From assembly GCA_947449515.1 (NCBI GenBank), contig CANFSD010000123.1:1-5589 (forward strand): 5,589 nt of DNA. The letters run 5' to 3'. Shown here in pieces: positions 1 to 4,221 of the stretch (position 1 is its first letter; each line of letters begins with the position of its first letter). The notes under the pieces were generated by a model. That model was not told the origin of the DNA. It searched no databases and saw only the letters and a program-made list of their open reading frames with translations. A program made the translations under genes and the position numbers. Source of the stretch: Bacteroidota bacterium. GTDB taxonomy: Bacteria; Bacteroidota; Bacteroidia; UKL13-3.

Positions 1-30
1 CTATAAAAAGTTCTGTTTCAAAAATCAATT

Positions 31-59
31 TCAACAGTGTGGGCTGTTGATTTCTTTTT
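31..59 (+). terminator. Probable intrinsic terminator of an upstream gene
   Basis: A hairpin is visible: TCAACAG at 31-37 pairs with CTGTTGA at 44-50, and a further T38-G43 wobble would leave the tetraloop GTGG. The pyrimidine tract TTTCTTTTT follows directly at 51-59, as expected for a plus-strand Rho-independent terminator. The stem is short and only moderately GC-rich. A TAA at 4-6 or a TGA at 48-50 could be the stop codon of a gene entering from the left; the second would lie inside the stem and weaken the reading. The gene being terminated is not visible. Confidence 0.5.
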
Positions 60-326
60 CGCTTTGTGAAAGCTATAGGTTTGGGTGTTCATAACATTAG
101 TTATTCACATGAGGCCCCTTGCTACTTGCGGAATTCGAGGAGACAACAATTTCTTAATAATCAAGGGTTTGTCTTATAAAGAATACACTCACGTACAAAA
201 GCTGGGCCACAAAAAAATTTAACTTGCAAATACAAAATAAAAGTGGTCATTGTAAATCTCTAAAAACCAAAAGCAGTAAATTAAATAAAAAGTCTTTAAT
301 TTGTTCCATAGTCATTTGTAGTAGCA
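60..326. other. AT-rich intergenic leader without a recognisable gene
   Basis: I see no credible coding region, tRNA or known riboswitch here. Stops interrupt the plus-strand frames, and nothing on the minus strand looks like a conserved protein. The last ~120 bases are very A-rich. The region presumably carries the promoter and leader of the prenyltransferase gene that starts at 327. The only promoter-like element matching the Bacteroidota consensus well is the TAGGTTTG at 76-83, listed separately. Confidence 0.6.
76..83 (+). promoter_or_regulatory. Possible Bacteroidota -7 promoter element
   Basis: TAGGTTTG matches the TAnnTTTG -7 consensus of Bacteroidota primary sigma factors exactly. 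A properly spaced -33 TTTG is missing: the nearest TTTG (63-66) is only 9 bases upstream, and the TTG at 47-49 is 26 bases upstream, against an expected spacing near 19-21. If used, transcription would start around 88-92 and give a leader of about 240 nt before the GTG at 327. An 8-base motif with two free positions can easily occur by chance. Confidence 0.22.
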
Positions 327-329
327 GTG
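314..329 (+). promoter_or_regulatory. ATTTG-N8-GTG start context of the GGGPS-family gene
   Basis: The start is set by an in-frame TAG at 309-311. Between that stop and the conserved N-terminal sequence the only usual initiation codon is GTG 327-329. There is no purine-rich Shine-Dalgarno sequence. ATTTG at 314-318 lies exactly 8 bases before the GTG. The same arrangement precedes the polyprenyl synthase GTG at 3200. ATTTG could be the end of a -7 element, making the mRNA nearly leaderless, or it could be chance. Confidence 0.3.
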
Positions 330-1085
330 AAAACAAACTTTTATTCATCTTTATTAGAAAAAACCAAAAAGGGCATTAAACAGCTTGCTGTATTAATTGA
401 TCCAGATAGTTTGCATTCTGAAGATGCTTTGTTGGCACTTATTAAAAACTGCGAAGACCAAAAAGTAGATATGCTATTGGTTGGTGGCAGTTTAATAACC
501 AATGGCTTTTGGGATCGTTGCATAGAACTTATTAAAGCCAATACTTCTATTCCTTTGGTATTGTTTCCGGGCAATGTAATGCAAACGCATAAAGCTGCAG
601 ATGCTATTTTGTTTTTGAGTATGATTAGTGGTAGAAACCCAGATTTACTTATTGGTAAACACGTTTTAGCTGCTCCCCTCCTAAAAAAATCTGGCATTGA
701 AGTAATTCCAACAGGTTATATGATAGTAGATGGTGGCAATATTACCAGTGTAATGTATATGAGCAATACTACACCATTGCCATCTGATAAAGACAGTATT
801 GCCGCCTGTACCGCATTGGCCGGTGAAATGCTAGGCTTAAAGGTAATTTACATGGATGCAGGCAGTGGTGCCAAAAATCCTATTTCGGCATCTATGATTG
901 CGGAGGTAAAAGCACAAATCTCTGGTCCTTTGTTTATTGGAGGCGGTATTAAAACCACAGCACAAGCTATTGATGCTTGCAATGCTGGAGCAGATATTAT
1001 TGTGGTTGGTAATGCCATTGAAAAAGACCCCAGCCTGGTAGGCATCTTAAGCAATGCCATACACCAACAAAACGCTGCCAATTAG
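327..1085 (+). CDS. Geranylgeranylglyceryl-phosphate synthase family protein (PcrB/GGGPS, bacterial group II)
   Basis: The 252-residue product is a TIM-barrel prenyltransferase expected to join a prenyl diphosphate to sn-glycerol-1-phosphate, the first committed step of archaeal ether-lipid synthesis. Family motifs appear in order: LAVLIDPD (20-27, with D25 and D27 at the usual Mg/diphosphate site), VGGSL (52-56), LFPGN (79-83), the YMDAGSGA loop (175-182) that in relatives binds glycerol phosphate, GGGI (205-208) and VVGNAIE (226-232). The length fits the Bacteroidota group II enzymes. No signal peptide or membrane segment is seen, so it should be cytosolic or peripheral to the membrane. The GTG start is the only usual one after the upstream in-frame stop. 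Known relatives are archaeal GGGP synthases and Bacillus PcrB, which uses heptaprenyl diphosphate. Prenyl chain length cannot be read reliably here. A HAD phosphatase gene follows after 43 bp. Family assignment is firm; the substrate and the cellular role are inferred. Confidence 0.93.
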   Translation: MKTNFYSSLLEKTKKGIKQLAVLIDPDSLHSEDALLALIKNCEDQKVDMLLVGGSLITNGFWDRCIELIKANTSIPLVLFPGNVMQTHKAADAILFLSMISGRNPDLLIGKHVLAAPLLKKSGIEVIPTGYMIVDGGNITSVMYMSNTTPLPSDKDSIAACTALAGEMLGLKVIYMDAGSGAKNPISASMIAEVKAQISGPLFIGGGIKTTAQAIDACNAGADIIVVGNAIEKDPSLVGILSNAIHQQNAAN

Positions 1086-1128
1086 CAAGCAGCAAAACCA
1101 TTTGGCCTTTCCTGCGTTTTAACTTCAT

Positions 1129-1749
1129 ATGGCAATAAAGAACATCATTTTTGACCTTGGCGGGGTAGTACTGAATTTGGATCAAAACAAAACCATCAGG
1201 GCATTTAAAAAGTTGGGTGCAGATTTAACCAAGTTGAACGATGCTTCTAGTTTATTTACTGATTTTGAAACAGGAAAAATTGATGCCAATTTCTTTGTTG
1301 ATACCCTTCACGCGCATTTAAATGGAACAGCTTCAAAGGAAGCAATTATCCATGCTTGGAACAGCATGTTGCTTGAATTACCAAGCGAACGCGTTGATTT
1401 AATTAACAGCTTAAAAAAAGACTATCAACTCATTTTATTAAGCAATACCAATACCATTCACATAGATGCCGTATACCAGGAACATGGCAAGGAAGTATTT
1501 GAAAATTTGTTTTCAAAAATATTTTTATCCCATGAAATTGGCTTGCGCAAACCAACTGTTGAATGTTATAAATATGTTTTAGACCAAGCAGGAATTAATG
1601 GCGAGGAAAGCATTTTTATTGACGATATGCCAGCCAACATTAAAGGCGCAGATCAGGCAGGCATACATACCATTTGGGCAAAAACACCTGTTGACCAATG
1701 GTTCTTGGAAGAATTAAACAAGCTACAAGTTGTATTGGCTATTGATTAG
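1129..1749 (+). CDS. HAD-superfamily phosphatase, YihX-like (subfamily IA)
   Basis: The 206-residue product has all four HAD motifs: motif I FDLGGVV (8-14, nucleophile D9), motif II LLSNTN (103-108, S105), motif III GLRKP (138-142, K141) and motif IV FIDDMPANIKGA (163-174, D165 and D166). Residues 15-90 form the helical cap typical of subfamily IA. Motif I has Gly at position 11 where most HAD phosphatases have the second Asp. E. coli YihX, an alpha-D-glucose-1-phosphate phosphatase, has DLGN at the same place, so this is a subfamily trait and not a lesion. The likely activity is hydrolysis of a small phosphorylated metabolite in the cytosol; the substrate is unknown. The ATG at 1129 places motif I at the normal distance from the N-terminus. 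It lies 43 bp after the GGGPS-family gene with no hairpin between, suggesting co-transcription. Its stop overlaps the end of the convergent radA gene. Confidence 0.9.
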   Translation: MAIKNIIFDLGGVVLNLDQNKTIRAFKKLGADLTKLNDASSLFTDFETGKIDANFFVDTLHAHLNGTASKEAIIHAWNSMLLELPSERVDLINSLKKDYQLILLSNTNTIHIDAVYQEHGKEVFENLFSKIFLSHEIGLRKPTVECYKYVLDQAGINGEESIFIDDMPANIKGADQAGIHTIWAKTPVDQWFLEELNKLQVVLAID

Positions 1750-3113
1750 CCAAAGAGAAACTGAAGCATTTCCTCCACCTTTGCCACTTCCACAATTCTT
1801 AAGGATGATTTTGATTTAGGAAGTTTATTAAATTTAGATAGGTATACCGTCTTAAATCCTAATTTTTCTGCTTCAGAAATTCTTTGCTCAATTCTACTCA
1901 CAGCGCGTATTTCTCCGCTCAATCCAATTTCTCCTACAAAGCAAATTTTATTATCGATGGGCAAGTTTTCATAACTTGAAACGATGGAAGCAACAATACT
2001 TAAATCAATCCCGGGATCTTCTACCCGCAAGCCACCAGCAATATTTACAAATACATCTTGCATCCCCATTCGCAAACCACATTTTTTCTCCAAAATGGCT
2101 AGAAGCATATTTAGCCTTTTACCATCATAGCCATTTGAATTTCTCTGGGGAGTGCCATAAACTGCAGCACTTACCAAGGCTTGTGTTTCTATTAATAAAG
2201 GGCGCATACCTTCCAAAGTAGCAGATATAGAAACACCACTTAGCGCCTCGTCTCTTTGAGAAATTAATATTTCTGAAGGGTTGCTAACTTCTCGCAAGCC
2301 GCCTTGCTGCATTTCATAAATGCCAATTTCATTGGTCGACCCAAAACGATTTTTTGTACTGCGCAAGATGCGGTAAACGTGGTGCCTATCGCCCTCAAAT
2401 TGCAAAACGGTATCAACCATGTGTTCCAATAATTTAGGACCCGCTAAGGTGCCATCTTTGGTAATATGCCCAATTAAAAAAACAGGTGTGCCGGTTTCTT
2501 TGGCAAAACGAATCATATTACTGGCAGTTTCCTTAATTTGGGAAATACTTCCTGGTGTGCTGTCAATAATATCAGATTGGAGGGTTTGGATCGAATCTAC
2601 CACTACCAAATCTGGTTGCAACTCTTTAAAAGCTTTCCCAATTTTTTGCGTAGAGGTTTCTGTAAATAAAAAACAATTTTCATTGGCAAATGGAATCCTT
2701 TCCGCCCGCATTTTTATTTGGGTTTCACTCTCTTCCCCACTAATATATAGAACTTTTAAATCCTTAAATTGAAGGGCTACTTGCAACAATAAAGTAGATT
2801 TACCAATACCAGGTTCACCGCCTATTAATACCACACTTCCTGGAACCAAACCACCACCTAATACTCTTGACAATTCTTGGTCAATAAGCGGGATGCGTTG
2901 TTCATTTCCTTTTTCAACTTCATTTATGAGCACAGGTTTGCGAGAGGCAATATGGCCTTCTTTTTTCCAAGTACTTTTAAAATCCTCTTTTTCTTTGTGA
3001 ACTACTTCTTCCATAAAAGTGTTCCATTCGCCGCAGGCAGGGCACTTCCCAACCCATTTTGCCGAAGAAACTCCACAATTTTTGCAGAAAAAGGTTGAAT
3101 GCGTTTTTGCCAT
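1746..3113 (-). CDS. radA: DNA repair and recombination protein RadA (Sms)
   Basis: This is a complete 455-residue RadA, the usual family length. It is a RecA-like ATPase that promotes branch migration and processing of recombination intermediates in the cytosol. The N-terminal zinc finger is C10-x2-C13 and C24-x2-C27. The Walker A motif GEPGIGKS is at 99-106, Walker B LVVVD at 169-173, and the RadA signature KNRFG at 254-258. Residues from about 275 to 455 form the Lon-protease-like domain, including DVFVNIAGGLRVEDPG and the FVGEIGLSGEIR segment; in this family the domain is a DNA-binding scaffold without protease activity. The ATG at 3111-3113 places the zinc finger at the expected distance from the N-terminus, and no Shine-Dalgarno sequence precedes it. 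The gene is transcribed divergently from the polyprenyl synthase across 86 bp, and its 3' end overlaps the HAD gene by 4 bp. All motifs are intact, so it should be functional. Confidence 0.97.
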   Translation of the reverse strand: MAKTHSTFFCKNCGVSSAKWVGKCPACGEWNTFMEEVVHKEKEDFKSTWKKEGHIASRKPVLINEVEKGNEQRIPLIDQELSRVLGGGLVPGSVVLIGGEPGIGKSTLLLQVALQFKDLKVLYISGEESETQIKMRAERIPFANENCFLFTETSTQKIGKAFKELQPDLVVVDSIQTLQSDIIDSTPGSISQIKETASNMIRFAKETGTPVFLIGHITKDGTLAGPKLLEHMVDTVLQFEGDRHHVYRILRSTKNRFGSTNEIGIYEMQQGGLREVSNPSEILISQRDEALSGVSISATLEGMRPLLIETQALVSAAVYGTPQRNSNGYDGKRLNMLLAILEKKCGLRMGMQDVFVNIAGGLRVEDPGIDLSIVASIVSSYENLPIDNKICFVGEIGLSGEIRAVSRIEQRISEAEKLGFKTVYLSKFNKLPKSKSSLRIVEVAKVEEMLQFLFG

Positions 3114-3199
3114 AAAAAGAAGAATTAATTAATGTGCTAATATAAATCAGTTATGCCTGAATAAAAAAAACAGGATTAATTGTTTTATTTGCAGGTACA
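3114..3199. promoter_or_regulatory. Divergent promoter region between radA and the polyprenyl synthase gene
   Basis: These 86 bp separate two head-to-head genes and must carry both promoters. On the minus strand, TATATTAG (complement of 3137-3144) differs from the TAnnTTTG -7 consensus at one base and lies about 24 bases before the radA ATG; no TTTG -33 box is present at the right distance. On the plus strand, TTTATTTG at 3184-3191 also differs at one base and lies very close to the GTG start. An A8 tract at 3163-3170 and a short ATTAATTAAT palindrome near 3124-3133 are present. The location is secure; the individual boxes are weak. Confidence 0.5.
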
Positions 3200-3202
3200 G
3201 TG
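3187..3202 (+). promoter_or_regulatory. ATTTG-N8-GTG start context of the polyprenyl synthase gene
   Basis: An in-frame TGA at 3158-3160 bounds the reading frame upstream, and GTG 3200-3202 is the only usual start codon before the conserved region. No Shine-Dalgarno sequence is visible. ATTTG (3187-3191) is 8 bases before the GTG, as at the gene starting at 327. Aligning 20 bases up to and including GTGA gives 14 identities between the two sites. It may be the end of a -7 promoter box, implying a very short or absent 5' leader. Confidence 0.3.
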
Positions 3203-4171
3203 AGCAAGTTAAATCAAATAAAAGCACCTATAGAAAATGAACTGGATTTGTTTGAAAGCAAATTCAGAGAAGCCATGAGAAGCACCGTGCCGCTCTTGGA
3301 CACCATCATGAACTATATTATTAAACGAAAAGGCAAACAAATAAGACCCATTTTCGTTTTTTTTAGTGCAAAATTATTCAATAATATCAACGACTCTACC
3401 TACCGTGCAGCCAGCCTTGTAGAGCTATTGCACACTGCAACTTTGGTACATGATGATGTGGTTGACGACAGTGATGAGCGTCGCGGTTTTTTTTCCATCA
3501 ATGCCTTATGGAAAAACAAAATTGCCGTTCTAGTTGGCGATTATTTATTAAGTCGTGGTTTATTGCTTTCGGTTCAAAACAAAGACTACCATTTACTTGA
3601 AATTGTGAGCAATGCAGTAAAAGAAATGAGTGAGGGAGAGTTATTGCAAATTGAAAAAACGCGCAAGCTCAATTTATCAGAAGAAATATATTACGATATT
3701 ATTAGAAAAAAAACAGCCTCATTGATTGCCTCTTGCTGTGCAATTGGTGCTGCCTCGGCAGGTGCAAGTGAAACTCAAATTGAACAAATGCGTTTGTTTG
3801 GAGAGAAAATAGGCATTGCTTTTCAAATGAAAGACGACCTAATGGATTATGGTGATGATGATATTGGCAAACCGAAAGGGATCGACCTAAAAGAAAAGAA
3901 ATTAACCCTGCCTATTATTTACACTTTAAACCAGGCCGAACCAAAAGTGAGAAGCAGAATGATCAATACCATTAAAAACCACCATAACGATAAAAAGAAA
4001 GTGGCAGAGGTAATTGATTATGTAAATGCACATAATGGCATTGCCTATACCAAAAAGGCCATGAATCAATACAAAGAAGAGGCGTTAGGCATATTAAACC
4101 AATTGCCAGACTCAGAGGTAAAAGAAAATGTTAGACAATTGGTTGAATTTATCATTGAAAGAAATCATTAA
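3200..4171 (+). CDS. Long-chain all-trans polyprenyl diphosphate synthase
   Basis: The 323-residue product is a full-length class I trans-isoprenyl diphosphate synthase. It condenses isopentenyl diphosphate onto an allylic diphosphate in the cytosol. GKQIRP at 45-50 is the substrate-binding segment. The first Asp-rich motif is D85-D86-x2-D89 within LVHDDVVDD, followed by RRG at 94-96. The second is D212-D213-x2-D216 within FQMKDDLMD. The residues 4 and 5 places before the first motif are T81 and A80, both small. In this family bulky residues there stop elongation at C15 or C20, so small ones suggest a longer product. The likeliest role is the menaquinone side chain, as for IspB/HepT-type enzymes; exact length cannot be read. 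The gene is divergent from radA and ends inside a strong palindromic terminator. Three 8-base homopolymer runs (3357-3364, 3487-3494, 3706-3713) keep the frame intact. The GTG start is the only usual one available. Confidence 0.94.
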   Translation: MSKLNQIKAPIENELDLFESKFREAMRSTVPLLDTIMNYIIKRKGKQIRPIFVFFSAKLFNNINDSTYRAASLVELLHTATLVHDDVVDDSDERRGFFSINALWKNKIAVLVGDYLLSRGLLLSVQNKDYHLLEIVSNAVKEMSEGELLQIEKTRKLNLSEEIYYDIIRKKTASLIASCCAIGAASAGASETQIEQMRLFGEKIGIAFQMKDDLMDYGDDDIGKPKGIDLKEKKLTLPIIYTLNQAEPKVRSRMINTIKNHHNDKKKVAEVIDYVNAHNGIAYTKKAMNQYKEEALGILNQLPDSEVKENVRQLVEFIIERNH

Positions 4172-4206
4172 ATAAAAAAGGAGGCCAAGGCCTCCTTTTT
4201 TATTTA
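4169..4206. terminator. Bidirectional intrinsic terminator, perfect 18-bp palindrome
   Basis: The left arm 4169-4186 and right arm 4189-4206 are perfect reverse complements separated by AA. The core is GGAGGCC-AA-GGCCTCC flanked by A6 on the left and T6 on the right, so each strand reads as a GC-rich stem followed by a U-tract. It lies between two convergent genes, with the minus-strand stop only 15 bp beyond. The TAA stop of the polyprenyl synthase (4169-4171) is the outermost part of the left arm. This is a near-ideal terminator for both genes. Confidence 0.95.
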
Positions 4207-4221
4207 TACTTTTTAAGTATT

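Noticed and set aside
296..303. TTAATTTG as a -7 promoter box for the gene at 327
   Set aside because: One mismatch to TAnnTTTG and no -33 TTTG at the right distance; in such AT-rich DNA this is expected by chance.
341..697. Minus-strand open frame of 118 codons inside the GGGPS-family gene
   Set aside because: It lies entirely antisense to a gene with clear family motifs, and its translation has no recognisable domain. It is a shadow frame.
997..1185. Minus-strand frame spanning the gap between the GGGPS-family and HAD genes
   Set aside because: It overlaps the coding ends of both plus-strand genes and has no domain; the 43-bp gap itself shows no hairpin or other element.
327..1749. The idea that the GGGPS-HAD pair is a dedicated new lipid system
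   Set aside because: Adjacency in one window is the only evidence. The HAD protein looks like a generic YihX-type phosphatase, so I kept it as a question and not as a claim.
2419..2772. Plus-strand open frames inside radA (also 1976-2221 and 2877-3098)
   Set aside because: All are antisense to an intact radA with complete zinc finger, Walker and KNRFG motifs, and their translations look like random composition.
1746..3113. RadA as an active Lon-type protease or part of a mobile element
   Set aside because: The Lon-like domain is a normal part of RadA and is not proteolytic in this family. No transposase, integrase or terminal repeats are nearby.
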